A stretch of 64,000 nucleotides of DNA from Niallia sp. NCCP-28 (GTDB lineage: Bacteria > Bacillota > Bacilli > Bacillales > Cytobacillaceae), in contig NZ_BQYJ01000002.1 of NCBI RefSeq assembly GCF_023168165.1, forward strand, positions 310,001 to 374,000, read 5' to 3'. The notes under the pieces were generated by a model that did no database searches, was not told where the DNA came from, and saw nothing but the letters and a program-made list of their open reading frames with translations. Positions 53,587 through 64,000 of the stretch are shown one piece after another. Both the position numbers and the translations under genes were made by a program. Position 1 is the first letter of the stretch; each line of letters starts with the position of its first letter.

Positions 53587-55497
53587 GTGGAAACAATTCG
53601 TTTAACGACTGCACAAGCATTGATTAAATTTCTAAACCAACAATATCTGCATGTAGATGGCAAAGAATTTCCTTTTGTGGAAGGGATATTCAATGTGTTT
53701 GGCCATGGGAATGTGTTGGGGATTGGTCAAGCGTTAGAGCAGGATCCAGGTCATTTAAAAGTAATCCAAGGGAAAAATGAACAAGGGATGGCACATGCAG
53801 CGATTGCTTACAGCAAACAAATGCTGCGCCAAAAAATATATGCGGTTACCACTTCATCAGGTCCTGGATCTGCAAATGTAGTGACAGCAGCAGCAACCGC
53901 TTTAGCAAATAATATCCCAGTATTGTTGCTTCCAGCAGACACATTTGCAACACGTCAGCCTGATCCCGTATTGCAGCAGCTGGAGCATGAACATAGCTTG
54001 GCAGTTACAACAAATGATGCATTTATGGCTGTTTCTAGGTACTGGGACCGTGTAACAAGACCAGAACAGTTAATGTCCAGTCTGCTTCGTGCATTTGAAG
54101 TAATGACAGATCCAGCAAAGGCAGGTCCGGCAACCATCTGCATTTCTCAAGATGTAGAAGGGGAAGCGTTTGATTATGATGTGAAGTTTTTCGAAAAAAG
54201 GGTGCATTACATAGATAGGAAAACTCCATTTGAAAGAGAATTGCAAGGTGCGGCCACCTTAATTAAAGCAAGCAAAAAGCCAGTCATTCTAGTCGGCGGC
54301 GGCGCCAAGTATTCCGAAGCACGCGAAATTTTGATGAAAATCTCTGAAACTTGCCATATTCCACTTGTTGAAACACAAGCAGGCAAATCAGCGGTTGAAA
54401 GTACATTTGCCAATAACCTTGGCGGAATGGGAATCACTGGCACACTTGCAGCAAATAAAGCAGCCCGCGATGCTGATTTGATTATTGGATTAGGAACACG
54501 CTATACAGACTTTGCAACAGCATCTAAAACGGCTTTTGATTTTGATAAAGCAAAATTCTTAAATATTAATGTGAGCCGCATGCAAGCATATAAAATGGAT
54601 GCATTCCAAGTAGTGGCAGATGCAAAAGCGGCATTAGAAAAACTATATCCATTATTAGAAGGATACAAAAGCGAATTTGGCAATCAAATTCAAGAGCTTA
54701 AACAAGAATGGAATGCAGAAAGAGAACGTTTAAGCAAAGTCAGTTTTACTAAAGAACATTTTAATCCAGAAATCAAAAATCACTTCTCGCAAGAAATTTT
54801 AAATGAATATGCAGAGGCACTGCAAACAGAATTTGCTCAAACAACAGCCTTGCTTGCGGTAAATGAAACCGTCGCTCCAGACAGTACGGTTGTATGTTCT
54901 GCAGGATCTCTTCCAGGTGATTTGCAGCGTTTGTGGAATACAAGTGTTCCAAATACGTATCATCTTGAGTATGGATACTCATGCATGGGCTATGAAGTTT
55001 CTGGGGCTTTAGGAGTAAAATTAGCAGAGCCAGATAAAGAAGTATATTCAATTGTGGGAGATGGAAGCTTCTTAATGCTTCATTCAGAATTAATTACATC
55101 TATCCAATATAAACAAAAAATAAATGTAGTGCTTTTTGACAATTCTGGATATGGCTGCATCAATAACTTGCAAATGGATCATGGCAGCGGCAGTTTTAAC
55201 TGTGAATTCCGCAATGCCGATCAGCAAATTATGAATATTGATTATGCCAAAGTGGCAGAAGGTTATGGGGCAAAAGTATACAGAGCTAATAACACAGAAG
55301 ATTTAAAAGCAGCGTTAGAAGATGCGAAAAAACAAGATATTTCTACATTGATTGAAATAAAAGTGCTGCCAAAAACAATGACAGATGGTTATGAAAGCTG
55401 GTGGAATGTAGGGGTAGCAGAAGTTTCAGAAAGTGAAAGTGTACAAAAAGCATACGAGTTCAGACAACAAAAATTGCAGCAAGCAAAGCAATATTAA
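53587..55497 (+). CDS. iolD: 3D-(3,5/4)-trihydroxycyclohexane-1,2-dione hydrolase
   Basis: 636-residue ThDP-dependent enzyme that opens the ring to give 5-deoxy-glucuronate. The N-terminal Pyr domain has [15 protein letters not shown] and [18 protein letters not shown] (catalytic Glu), the middle domain [16 protein letters not shown], and the C-terminal PP domain [17 protein letters not shown] and [14 protein letters not shown], then [16 protein letters not shown] (ThDP/Mg motif GDGS...N). GTG start with AAGGAGGG ahead. 13 bp after iolC. Confidence 0.97.
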   Translation: METIRLTTAQALIKFLNQQYLHVDGKEFPFVEGIFNVFGHGNVLGIGQALEQDPGHLKVIQGKNEQGMAHAAIAYSKQMLRQKIYAVTTSSGPGSANVVTAAATALANNIPVLLLPADTFATRQPDPVLQQLEHEHSLAVTTNDAFMAVSRYWDRVTRPEQLMSSLLRAFEVMTDPAKAGPATICISQDVEGEAFDYDVKFFEKRVHYIDRKTPFERELQGAATLIKASKKPVILVGGGAKYSEAREILMKISETCHIPLVETQAGKSAVESTFANNLGGMGITGTLAANKAARDADLIIGLGTRYTDFATASKTAFDFDKAKFLNINVSRMQAYKMDAFQVVADAKAALEKLYPLLEGYKSEFGNQIQELKQEWNAERERLSKVSFTKEHFNPEIKNHFSQEILNEYAEALQTEFAQTTALLAVNETVAPDSTVVCSAGSLPGDLQRLWNTSVPNTYHLEYGYSCMGYEVSGALGVKLAEPDKEVYSIVGDGSFLMLHSELITSIQYKQKINVVLFDNSGYGCINNLQMDHGSGSFNCEFRNADQQIMNIDYAKVAEGYGAKVYRANNTEDLKAALEDAKKQDISTLIEIKVLPKTMTDGYESWWNVGVAEVSESESVQKAYEFRQQKLQQAKQY

Positions 55498-55514
55498 GAG
55501 AGGGCGGAATCAAT

Positions 55515-56408
55515 ATGGGAGAGATTCTTTGGGGAATTGCGCCAATTGGCTGGAGGAATGATGACATTCCAGAAATTGGAGCGGAAAATACATTGTCGCA
55601 CTTATTAAGTGATATTGTTGTAGCTGGTTTTCAAGGGACAGAAGTCGGCGGCTTCTTCCCTGAAGCAAAAGTGTTGAATAAAGAACTGAAACTTCGCAAT
55701 TTAAAGATAGCCGGACAATGGTTCTCAAGTTTTTTAATACGTGATGGTTTAGAACAGACTGCTAGTCTATTCCATAAACACTGCGCTTATCTGAAAGAAG
55801 TAAATGCATACGTTGCCGTTGTATCTGAACAAACGTACAGCATTCAAGGAATGCAACAAAAAAATGTGTTTGCAGAGAAACCATATTTTACGGATGAAGA
55901 ATGGGAAAAGTTATCTAATGGTTTAAATGAGCTTGGGAAAATTGCAGAAGAATATGATTTAAAGCTAGTCTATCATCATCATATGGGCACAGGCATACAA
56001 ACATTGGCAGAAATTGATCGTTTAATGGATGCTACTGATCCAAACCATGTCCATCTTTTATTTGATACTGGTCATATTTATGTATCAGATGGCGATTATA
56101 TGACACTCTTAGCAAAACATATAAACCGTATCAAACATGTTCACTTTAAAGATGTAAGAGAAAATATTCAAGGAGAATGCAAAAGAGAGGGGCTATCTTT
56201 TCTTCAATCCTTCTTGCGGGGAATGTTTACTGTTCCAGGTGATGGCATCATCGATTTCACGGAAGTTTATGAATACTTGCTTAGAGCAGACTACAGTGGC
56301 TGGATTGTCATTGAAGCAGAACAAGATCCTGCAATAGCACACCCGTTGGAACACGCTTTGATTGCTCGGAAGTATATTAATGAAAAATTATTGATGCTTC
56401 ACGTATAA
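55515..56408 (+). CDS. iolE: myo-Inosose-2 dehydratase
   Basis: 297-residue TIM-barrel (xylose-isomerase-like) metalloenzyme dehydrating 2-keto-myo-inositol. Typical features are [19 protein letters not shown] at the N-terminus, [45 protein letters not shown] (metal ligands) and [27 protein letters not shown] ribosome binding site, 17 bp after iolD. Confidence 0.96.
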   Translation: MGEILWGIAPIGWRNDDIPEIGAENTLSHLLSDIVVAGFQGTEVGGFFPEAKVLNKELKLRNLKIAGQWFSSFLIRDGLEQTASLFHKHCAYLKEVNAYVAVVSEQTYSIQGMQQKNVFAEKPYFTDEEWEKLSNGLNELGKIAEEYDLKLVYHHHMGTGIQTLAEIDRLMDATDPNHVHLLFDTGHIYVSDGDYMTLLAKHINRIKHVHFKDVRENIQGECKREGLSFLQSFLRGMFTVPGDGIIDFTEVYEYLLRADYSGWIVIEAEQDPAIAHPLEHALIARKYINEKLLMLHV

Positions 56409-56426
56409 GAGGGGAGAATGAGCGGA

Positions 56427-57878
56427 ATGGCAAATGGGAATGTGGTTCAGGGTCAAGCTTTACAAAATAACGGCTCAAATAAAAAGTTTTTAAAGAAAAT
56501 TACCATTATATCAACTTTTGGCGGATTATTGTTTGGTTATGATACAGGCGTTATCAATGGTGCACTGCCATTTATGTCAGAAAAAGATCAGCTGAATTTA
56601 ACTCCATTTACAGAAGGGCTTGTAGCAAGTTCCCTCCTTTTTGGAGCAGCGCTTGGAGCCGTATTTGGAGGTAGATTATCGGATAGCAAGGGCCGCAGAA
56701 AAAATATTTTATATTTAGCTGTGTTATTCTTTATTGCAACATTAGGATGCACTTTTGCACCAAATACAACTGTCATGATTGCCTTTCGTTTCTTGCTTGG
56801 CCTTGCTGTAGGGGGAGCATCTGTAACAGTGCCGACATTTTTAGCAGAAATGTCTCCAGCTGAAAAGCGGGGGCGGATGGTAACACAGAATGAGCTGATG
56901 ATTGTCACAGGACAATTGCTTGCATTCACATTCAACGCTATTTTAGGAAGCGCTTTAGGTGACACGGCACATGTTTGGAGATATATGCTTGTTATTGCAT
57001 CGCTACCTGCAGTATTGTTATGGTTCGGCATGTTAATTGTGCCTGAGAGTCCGCGCTGGCTTGCATCCAAAGGAAAAATAGGAGATGCATCAAGAGTCCT
57101 TAGACAAGTTAGGGAAGAACAAAGAGCAAAAGAAGAATTAAAGGAAATTGAAAAATCTCTTGCAAACGAATCAAAAACAGAAAAAGCAACATTAAAAGAT
57201 TTAAATGTACCATGGGTTCGCCGCATTTTGTTTATTGGTTTAGGAATTGCAGTTGTACAGCAAATAACTGGTGTAAATTCTATCATGTACTATGGAACAG
57301 AAATTTTGAAAAATGCAGGATTTGGTATGCAAGCTGCACTTATCGGTAATATTGCAAACGGTGTTATCTCTGTATTGGCAACATTTGTAGGGATTTGGCT
57401 TCTTGGAAAAGTTGGTCGTCGCCCAATGCTTTTAACAGGATTGATTGGAACAACATCCGCACTATTATTAATTGGTATTTTCTCATTGACTATGGAAGGA
57501 ACACAAGCATTGCCATATATTGTTCTTTCATTAACGGTTACATTCCTAGCATTCCAACAAGGAGCTATTTCACCAGTAACTTGGTTAATGCTTTCTGAAA
57601 TTTTCCCGCAAAAGTTAAGAGGGTTGGGAATGGGTGTGACTGTATTCTGCTTATGGATTGTTAATTTCTTTGTTGGGTTGCTGTTCCCGGTTTTAATGGC
57701 TGGCATAGGACTATCTGCAACTTTCTTCATATTTGTTATTTTAGGCTTAGGAGCTATTGCATTTGTGAAAAAATTCTTGCCGGAAACAAAGGATCGTTCT
57801 TTAGAAGAGCTAGAAACTTATTTCCGCAATTATAATAAAGATGCTAATACTGATGAATCGATTAAAGCAGCAAAATAA
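56427..57878 (+). CDS. iolT: myo-Inositol:H+ symporter, MFS sugar porter (IolT type)
   Basis: 483 residues, 12 membrane segments. Sugar-porter signatures are FGGLLFGYDTGVINGALPFM, GGRLSDSKGRRKNIL, VPESPRWLASKGK, VQQITGVNSIMYYGTEIL, and VKKFLPETKDRSLEELE. The match to my memory of B. subtilis IolT is far closer than to IolF, although it occupies the iolF position between iolE and iolG. GGGGAG is correctly spaced for ATG 56427 rather than ATG 56418. Confidence 0.94.
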   Translation: MANGNVVQGQALQNNGSNKKFLKKITIISTFGGLLFGYDTGVINGALPFMSEKDQLNLTPFTEGLVASSLLFGAALGAVFGGRLSDSKGRRKNILYLAVLFFIATLGCTFAPNTTVMIAFRFLLGLAVGGASVTVPTFLAEMSPAEKRGRMVTQNELMIVTGQLLAFTFNAILGSALGDTAHVWRYMLVIASLPAVLLWFGMLIVPESPRWLASKGKIGDASRVLRQVREEQRAKEELKEIEKSLANESKTEKATLKDLNVPWVRRILFIGLGIAVVQQITGVNSIMYYGTEILKNAGFGMQAALIGNIANGVISVLATFVGIWLLGKVGRRPMLLTGLIGTTSALLLIGIFSLTMEGTQALPYIVLSLTVTFLAFQQGAISPVTWLMLSEIFPQKLRGLGMGVTVFCLWIVNFFVGLLFPVLMAGIGLSATFFIFVILGLGAIAFVKKFLPETKDRSLEELETYFRNYNKDANTDESIKAAK

Positions 57879-57911
57879 AAAGATGGAACACCAATAAATG
57901 TAAGCGTGTAC

Positions 57912-57925
57912 TGAAAACGTTTAAA
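57912..57925 (+). promoter_or_regulatory. cre-like site inside the iol operon, before iolG
   Basis: TGAAAACGTTTAAA matches 13 of 14 cre positions, in the 88-bp gap between iolT and iolG. It could roadblock transcription into iolGHIJ or regulate an internal promoter. Confidence 0.5.
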
Positions 57926-57954
57926 CTATTGATTGAAATATTAAAAATTATTAG

Positions 57955-59004
<1,050 letters not shown>

Positions 59005-59027
59005 GCTGTTGGCAGCAAAAAGGAATA

Positions 59028-59057
59028 GGCGCCTAGAGCAATTTTCCTCTAGGTGCC
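59028..59057 (+). other. Hairpin in the iolG-iolH gap
   Basis: GGCGCCTAGAG (59028-59038) pairs with CTCTAGGTGCC (59047-59057), one G-U pair, 8-base loop, no T-run. Probably an mRNA stability or processing element. Confidence 0.5.
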
Positions 59058-59106
59058 CCAGAAATAAAATCCATATAAAAAATTACATAGAAAAGAGGAA
59101 CAAAAA

Positions 59107-59976
59107 ATGCGCTTAGCTTATGATCCGTCCCATTACCGTGATAATACTGGGCTAAAAGAAACGATTGATAATGTTGCAAGACTTGGTTATGAATATGTAG
59201 AATTTTCTCCACGCAAAGACTTTATCTGGTTTTATGAATATCCAAAAGTAGATAGACAATTGATTAAAGATTTAAAAAGATACTGTTTGGATGCAGGAGT
59301 AAAAATCTCTTCTGTACTGCCTGTTCAGCAGTGGTCTTCTCCAGATGAATTAGAACGTCAAGCGGCAGTGAGAAACTGGAAACGCTGCATTGAAATTACA
59401 TCAGAACTAGGCGTAGACTTAATGAACAGTGAATTTGCCGGAGACAAAAGCCGTCCAGTAGAAAGTGAAGCAGCATTTGTCCGCTCTATGGAAGAATTAA
59501 TGCCATTATTTGAAAAAGAAGGAATCAACTTAAATCTTCAATCTCATCCAAATGATTTCATTGAGCTGAATATTGAAGCAGTTCGAATGATCCGTGCATT
59601 AGATAAAGATTGGATTAAACTAGTTTATTCAGTTGCCCATGCATTCTTTTATGATGATGGAATCGGCGATATTGCAAAACAACTGGATGAAGCAAAAGAT
59701 CTATTAGCACATGTGTTGATTGCAGATACACTTAACCATAAAGCAGCATTTGGATTGCGTTATATTGTCAATCCGCCAAATGCCAATGTAACCATCCATC
59801 AGCATTTAAATCCTGGCGAAGGAGAAATTGATTTTGACACACTGTACCGCAAATTAAGAGAATTTAAATTTGATGGCATCGTGACAAATTCTGTGTTTGC
59901 CTACCCTGATAAGCCAGAATGGTCAAATGAATTAACATTAAAATCTATCAGAGAAGGCTTGAAATTAAATATTTAA
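59107..59976 (+). CDS. iolH: Sugar phosphate isomerase/epimerase-like protein IolH
   Basis: 289 residues, xylose-isomerase-like TIM barrel. Features that match IolH are [79 protein letters not shown], and [20 protein letters not shown]. The biochemical role of IolH is not settled. AAAGAGGAAC lies before ATG. Lies between iolG and iolI as in B. subtilis. Confidence 0.92.
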   Translation: MRLAYDPSHYRDNTGLKETIDNVARLGYEYVEFSPRKDFIWFYEYPKVDRQLIKDLKRYCLDAGVKISSVLPVQQWSSPDELERQAAVRNWKRCIEITSELGVDLMNSEFAGDKSRPVESEAAFVRSMEELMPLFEKEGINLNLQSHPNDFIELNIEAVRMIRALDKDWIKLVYSVAHAFFYDDGIGDIAKQLDEAKDLLAHVLIADTLNHKAAFGLRYIVNPPNANVTIHQHLNPGEGEIDFDTLYRKLREFKFDGIVTNSVFAYPDKPEWSNELTLKSIREGLKLNI

Positions 59977-60011
59977 GAATCTATATTTTATGGGGCAAGG
60001 AGAGAAGAACA

Positions 60012-60860
60012 ATGAAAATTGGGATAAATCAAGGGACAACTTTAGAAAACTCTACATTAGCGCTGGATTTGGAATTATGCGAAAAACATGGCTATGATTA
60101 TATTGAAATTCGTTCTATTGATAAATTAGTAGAATACTTGGAAACACATACAATGGATGAGTTGGTGCAATTTTTTGAAACTCATCATATTAAACCACTT
60201 TCTTTGAATGCCCTTGTCTTTTTTAATAACCGTACAGAAGAAGAATATGCAAAAGTTGTTGCTGAATTTAAGGATATGCTGGAAATAGCAAAAACTTTAA
60301 AGGTGGATAAAATTGTTGTAGTGCCGACTGTAACAGAAAAGAAAATCAAAAAATCTGCCATTAAAGAAAGCTGTGTAGAAGTGCTGACAGAATTGTCTGA
60401 TCTTGCAGAACCATATGGAGTTAAATTGGCTTTAGAATTTATCGGCCATCCTCATGCAACAGTTAATACGCTGGCATTTGCCAATGAAATTGTAGAAGCT
60501 GTAAATCGCGATAATGTAGGAATTGTATTTGATACATTCCAGTTTTATGCAATGAATTCTACATTGGAGGATTTAAGAAATACAGATGGAAGCAAAATCT
60601 TTATTTTCCATATCAATGATGTGGATGACTATATGCCAGGAATCCTATTAGATGAAGATCGTGTATATCCAGGCCATGGTGCCATCGATTTAGACAGCAT
60701 TCTTGCTATCCTAAAGGAAAAAGGCATTCATGAGCATGTGTCTGTTGAAATTTTCCGGCCTGAATATTATCAGCTAGATGCAGAAGAAGTAATCAAAACA
60801 GCTAAAGAAACAACGATTCAAGTTGTATCCAAGTATTTTGAAGTAGAAAAGGTATATTAA
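60012..60860 (+). CDS. iolI: 2-keto-myo-inositol isomerase (inosose isomerase)
   Basis: 282-residue TIM-barrel enzyme interconverting 2-keto-myo-inositol and 1-keto-D-chiro-inositol. Features are LDLELCEKHGYDYIEIRSID, HHIKPLSLNALVFFNNR, LTELSDLAEPYGVKLALEF (metal Glu), IVFDTFQFYAMNSTLEDL (Asp), HINDVDDY, and VEIFRPEYYQLDAEE. CAAGGAGAG ribosome binding site. The match to B. subtilis IolI from memory is strong. Confidence 0.94.
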   Translation: MKIGINQGTTLENSTLALDLELCEKHGYDYIEIRSIDKLVEYLETHTMDELVQFFETHHIKPLSLNALVFFNNRTEEEYAKVVAEFKDMLEIAKTLKVDKIVVVPTVTEKKIKKSAIKESCVEVLTELSDLAEPYGVKLALEFIGHPHATVNTLAFANEIVEAVNRDNVGIVFDTFQFYAMNSTLEDLRNTDGSKIFIFHINDVDDYMPGILLDEDRVYPGHGAIDLDSILAILKEKGIHEHVSVEIFRPEYYQLDAEEVIKTAKETTIQVVSKYFEVEKVY

Positions 60861-60924
60861 AAGGTTAATAAGTTTAAATAGTAAGTTTTTAATGGAAAGT
60901 TAAATATCCAAGGGGGTGTAAGCA

Positions 60925-61794
60925 ATGACAATTGTTTCTATGCGTGAAATGCTTATAAAGGCAAAAGACGGAAAATATGCTGTTGGGCAATATAATATGA
61001 ATAGCTTTCAATGGGTTCAAGCAATTCTTCAAGCCTCACAGGAAGAGCAGGCACCAGTCATTGTAGCCGCTTCTGATCGATTAGTAGATTATTTAGGCGG
61101 TTTCCAAACTATTGCATCAGGGGTAAAAGAACTGGTTAAAGAATTAAATATAACGGTTCCAGTTGCACTACATTTGGATCATGGCATGAGTGTGGAACGC
61201 TGCAAACAAGCAATTGACGCAGGTTTCAGTTCTGTGATGATTGATGGTTCCCATTTTTCCATTGAAGAGAATATTAAAATGACAAAAGAAGTAGTAGACT
61301 ATGCAAAAAAGTACGGCGTTTCTGTAGAAGCCGAAGTAGGCACAGTCGGAGGAATGGAAGATGGTCTGGTTGGCGGCATTTCATATGCGGACCCAATGGA
61401 ATGTCTCCGCTTAGTAAATGAAACTGGCGTTGATGCTTTAGCAGCAGCTCTTGGATCTGTTCATGGGCCATATCAAGGGGAACCAGTACTTGGATTTGAT
61501 GAAATGAAGCAGATTTCTGAGTTGACAGGAATTCCGCTTGTGCTGCATGGAGGTTCTGGCATTCCTGAATATCAGTTGAAAAAAGCAATTGAATTAGGGC
61601 ATGCCAAAATTAATGTAAACACAGAATGTTTGCAAGCGTGGGCAAAAGCAGTTCGTGAAAAATTAGCAGATGACACAACTACTTATGACGCACGTGCTAT
61701 TACAACACCAGGAAAAGAAGCTGTGAAAGAAACAGTTAAAAAGAAAATTGCTGAGTTTGGTACAGCACAAAAAGCCTTGCAGGTGAATAGATGA
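60925..61794 (+). CDS. iolJ: 6-phospho-5-dehydro-2-deoxy-D-gluconate aldolase
   Basis: 289-residue class II (FbaA-type) aldolase yielding DHAP and malonate semialdehyde. Motifs are [37 protein letters not shown] (zinc His, Asp), [65 protein letters not shown], and [21 protein letters not shown] precedes ATG. Last gene of the iol operon. Confidence 0.95.
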   Translation: MTIVSMREMLIKAKDGKYAVGQYNMNSFQWVQAILQASQEEQAPVIVAASDRLVDYLGGFQTIASGVKELVKELNITVPVALHLDHGMSVERCKQAIDAGFSSVMIDGSHFSIEENIKMTKEVVDYAKKYGVSVEAEVGTVGGMEDGLVGGISYADPMECLRLVNETGVDALAAALGSVHGPYQGEPVLGFDEMKQISELTGIPLVLHGGSGIPEYQLKKAIELGHAKINVNTECLQAWAKAVREKLADDTTTYDARAITTPGKEAVKETVKKKIAEFGTAQKALQVNR

Positions 61795-61802
61795 TATTGG
61801 AT

Positions 61803-61839
61803 AAAAAGCTACTAGTGTTTGCAACACTAGTAGCTTTTT
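61803..61839 (+). terminator. Terminator of the iol operon
   Basis: AAAAAGCTACTAGTGTT-TGC-AACACTAGTAGCTTTTT, a perfect 17-bp stem. Confidence 0.95.
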
Positions 61840-61936
61840 ATGCTTATTGAGCCCTGATGGAGAACGGCGAATAAAGGTGAGAGGACAGCTGAAACAGGTG
61901 AGCGCAGAAGACGACATAAGCAGGAAAATTTCAAAC

Positions 61937-61968
61937 AAAAAAACAGACTATTCACAGTCTGTTTTTTT
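61937..61968. terminator. Bidirectional terminator before the tautomerase gene end
   Basis: AAAAAAACAGACT-ATTCAC-AGTCTGTTTTTTT, a perfect 13-bp stem just after the minus-strand stop at 61973. Confidence 0.93.
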
Positions 61969-61972
61969 GCTT

Positions 61973-62362
61973 TTATAATTCACCAGTTAAAAATTGGGCT
62001 CTGCCAAAACCAAAGCTCCAGTCTTCGTCATCATTGATTACAAATGATACCATAACATCTTTTGGATCAATTCCGCATTCTTTTTGTAGTGCTTCCGTTA
62101 AGTGTTTATAAAAGTTTTGTTTTTGTTCCGTTGTTCGCGATCTGCTTGTAACAGTCAGGACAATCACATCATTTGTGCGTTCAAAACCTAAGCCTGTATC
62201 TTTTACAATCATTTCATAAGGCTTATGCTGGCTGACAAGCTGATAACGATCTCCTTCTGGCACTTCAAAACTTTCCACCATAACATGATGGGCAACATCT
62301 AATAGTTTGGTGATTTCTGTTTCTGTTCGTCCTTCTAGCATGTCAAAACGTATTAATGGCAT
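61973..62362 (-). CDS. Tautomerase-superfamily protein (Pro-2 type), 129 residues
   Basis: After removal of Met the chain starts with Pro, the catalytic base of the tautomerase/4-OT superfamily: MPLIRFDMLEGRTETEITKL. The duplicated beta-alpha-beta halves are visible: a second strand-helix around DVIVLTVTSRSRTTEQKQNF, then GIDPKDVMVSFVINDDEDWS and FGFGRAQFLTGEL. This is the long tautomerase_2 form. GGGAG (minus strand) serves ATG 62362; a 27-codon extension is rejected since it would bury the Pro. It is the downstream partner of a PTS EIIC gene, 84 bp away. Substrate unknown. Confidence 0.88.
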   Translation of the reverse strand: MPLIRFDMLEGRTETEITKLLDVAHHVMVESFEVPEGDRYQLVSQHKPYEMIVKDTGLGFERTNDVIVLTVTSRSRTTEQKQNFYKHLTEALQKECGIDPKDVMVSFVINDDEDWSFGFGRAQFLTGEL

Positions 62363-62446
62363 AGTAGTCATCTCCCAATTTTTATATAGTAGTTTATTGG
62401 CATTTATAAGGAGTGTTCCCTTGAAAAAAACAATCATAAGCAAATT

Positions 62447-63778
62447 TTAAGAAACTTTTCTTTTTTTTTCTTTGTTCCATTTTGTTTGTCGTTCGGGGAA
62501 AAACAGCATGATAAAGCCAATAATATAAATACCTAGAAATAAGAAAAAATAGCTTGATAGATTAGCTTCAGTAAGGAAGTATACAAGTGGACTGCTGCCA
62601 TAATCCAAACTAGAAACTAAACTGTCTGATGGAATAGCAATGTTGGTGGATTTTGCTAAAGCAGTAAAAACCTCTGCAGTCTTACTGATAAGATAATTGC
62701 TGATAACTAAAATAATGCTGCCAATGACAACTGTCCTAATGATAGAACCATTTGTAATCGAGATGATTAAAGGAACTAAATAAATAAGACCGCTGAGACT
62801 TGCGATTGGCAGAAACTGATTGTTTTCAGTAAACAAGGATAAAAGGATAATAATTGGAATTAACAGGCCGCTTGAAATCAGCAGGTTTTTATCATTAATA
62901 ACAAGAGAGGGAGTCATTCCGATAAAAAGATTCTTATCCTTTTGCTGCAGAATCTTTTCTTCTAATTTGTTTGAGATGGGTCTGATTCCATCAACGAGAA
63001 TAGAACTCACCTTTGGTATTAGCAGCATCATGGAAGCAAATACAACAGATAATTTTGCTGTTTCATACATGGTGAAATTTGCAAGCAAGCCTAATGCTAA
63101 CCCTAATAATAATCCAACAAAGATAGGATCAATGGAAAAAGAAAGGGAGATCCTTCTACGTTTCTTTTTAAAAGGGCGGGTCATGATGGTAATCAGCTGG
63201 TTAAGAAAAACTGCAATGGGTATAAACATAAGGGAATAAGCATTTGGAAACGAAATGTTAGGCAGCTGATAGTATTTTTTTACAGAAGGTGCAGTTAAGT
63301 CAGCCATTATCATGGTTAACATAAAATCTAAAATGCCTGCAAGAATTCCTAATACAGCAGATTGTGTAACATAGGAGACAAATACACTTGTAAAAGCGAA
63401 ATGCCAATAATTCCAAAGATCAATATTAATAGTTCGCGTTAATTTAGCATAAATCATGATGCTGTTTACTAGTAAGCAAATTGGAAGCATAAGCATTCCT
63501 GTAAGACTATGGAAAGCTATATTTGCTGCGACTGGCCAACCTAAATCGATAATATTCAAATTCAAATGGAATCTATCTGCTATTCCTGAAACAACGGTAT
63601 TGATATTTTCAGACAGCATATTTGTTATAACGGTTACCCCTATAAACCCAATGCCAATCATTAACCCTGAACGAAAAGAGTCATATAATGTTAAGCGGAA
63701 AAACAGACCCATAATAGTAAGGATTATCGGCATAATGACGCTTGGGCCGAGATTGAGAATGGCTGTTACAACCTCCAT
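62447..63778 (-). CDS. PTS EIIC component, galactitol (GatC) type, without EIIA/EIIB
   Basis: 443-residue membrane protein with about 11 hydrophobic segments. GatC-family features are GLMIGIGFIGVTVITNMLSE near the N-terminus, LDLGW-like IIDLGWPVAANIAFHSL, PNISFPNAYSLMFIP, and a cytosolic loop with ILVDGIRPISNKLEEKI. It would transport galactitol or a related polyol or pentitol, but it needs EIIA and EIIB, and neither is encoded here or in the 222 bp upstream. The C-terminus is Lys/Arg-rich. AGGAGG lies upstream of ATG on the minus strand. Transcribed with the tautomerase gene. Confidence 0.85.
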   Translation of the reverse strand: MEVVTAILNLGPSVIMPIILTIMGLFFRLTLYDSFRSGLMIGIGFIGVTVITNMLSENINTVVSGIADRFHLNLNIIDLGWPVAANIAFHSLTGMLMLPICLLVNSIMIYAKLTRTINIDLWNYWHFAFTSVFVSYVTQSAVLGILAGILDFMLTMIMADLTAPSVKKYYQLPNISFPNAYSLMFIPIAVFLNQLITIMTRPFKKKRRRISLSFSIDPIFVGLLLGLALGLLANFTMYETAKLSVVFASMMLLIPKVSSILVDGIRPISNKLEEKILQQKDKNLFIGMTPSLVINDKNLLISSGLLIPIIILLSLFTENNQFLPIASLSGLIYLVPLIISITNGSIIRTVVIGSIILVISNYLISKTAEVFTALAKSTNIAIPSDSLVSSLDYGSSPLVYFLTEANLSSYFFLFLGIYIIGFIMLFFPERQTKWNKEKKRKVS

Positions 63779-63855
63779 AGTTTCCTCCCATCATAAACGA
63801 TTTTGTTCTAGTACTCTATTAGGTTAAGAGAAAAATATGTATTTATTACTACTGT

Positions 63856-63884
63856 ATTGTAACATGTAATCATAAAATAATCAA
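63856..63884 (-). promoter_or_regulatory. Promoter of the EIIC-tautomerase unit
   Basis: Minus strand: TTGATT (63884-63879), 17-base spacer, TACAAT (63861-63856). The surrounding 63866-63910 contains three TAATCA(T/A)-type repeats, possible regulator half-sites. Confidence 0.5.
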
Positions 63885-64000
63885 AATATAATCATGAATT
63901 AATCATTTTATTGTTAAGTGTGTGTGGATATATTAAGCAGTCTATCAATAAATAAGTTTTGCATTTTTTTTCGACATAAATTTGCTGTAATTTGTCTACA

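Noticed and set aside
57395-57598. 67-codon ORF inside iolT in another frame
   Set aside because: Shadow of the transporter gene, without ribosome binding site.

Overview
The window is 64 kb of low-GC Firmicute chromosome, most likely from an aerobic Bacillaceae soil or plant-associated species (Bacillus/Niallia-like). The reasons are the AT-rich sequence, strong AGGAGG-type ribosome binding sites, frequent GTG/TTG starts, consensus sigma-A promoters, catabolite-responsive (cre) elements, and gene families that match Bacillus subtilis nag, rha (yul/yux), ara and iol loci by recognised motifs and length. No rRNA, tRNA, phage, insertion sequence or CRISPR array is visible. The sequence was read by eye; no database search was run.

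The window is essentially a catabolic archipelago. (1) 1-526: 3' end of a LacI-family (sucrose-repressor-like) gene. (2) 1105-6257: amino-sugar operon nagA-nagB-nagR-murQ-nagE. (3) 6561-7100: ECF sigma factor resembling SigX, with no anti-sigma gene beside it. (4) 7.5-11.5 kb: POT peptide transporter, a DUF4023-like small protein, a YnfA-family membrane protein and an AGE-family sugar epimerase/isomerase. (5) 11.9-31.8 kb: a large L-rhamnose region: rhaEW fusion, rhaB, rhaA, rhaR, rhaD, fucO-like, a lipoprotein/histidine kinase/response regulator trio, rhaM and an MFS transporter. It is interrupted by rpe, a hypothetical gene, pepT, a thioredoxin-like gene and an AraC regulator. (6) 32.2-33.5 kb: an RsbR-type stressosome protein and a truncated DUF624 gene. 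(7) 33.5-40.9 kb: L-arabinose region, araR divergent from araB-araD-araA, then a decayed aldose-1-epimerase gene and araM/egsA. (8) 41.3-49.6 kb: accessory genes: YitT-type membrane protein, PadR/HAAS/repeat-membrane-protein operon, papain-like hydrolase, TetR and ABC exporter, methyltransferase, LysR and nucleotidyltransferase. (9) 50.1-61.8 kb: complete myo-inositol operon iolABCDE-iolT-iolGHIJ. (10) 62.0-63.8 kb: minus-strand pair of a GatC-type PTS EIIC and a tautomerase.

The logic is plant and cell-wall sugar scavenging. Amino sugars from peptidoglycan and chitin, rhamnose and arabinose from pectin, and inositol from phytate feed fructose-6-P, DHAP plus lactaldehyde, xylulose-5-P, and DHAP plus malonate semialdehyde respectively. 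Each block has a local repressor or sensor: NagR; RhaR plus a three-protein sensor plus AraC; AraR. The iol operon has no iolR in the window. Several blocks carry cre sites.

The observations most worth a second look are: the PadR operon with three 33-bp-spaced operator-like repeats and a membrane module repeated five times over two genes; three near-identical palindromes that seem to tie the TetR regulator to both its ABC exporter and the papain-like hydrolase; the EIIC/tautomerase pair without EIIA or EIIB; two different rhamnulose-1-phosphate aldolases; a perfect 18-bp orphan hairpin between araR and araB; and an (TAATC)8 microsatellite.
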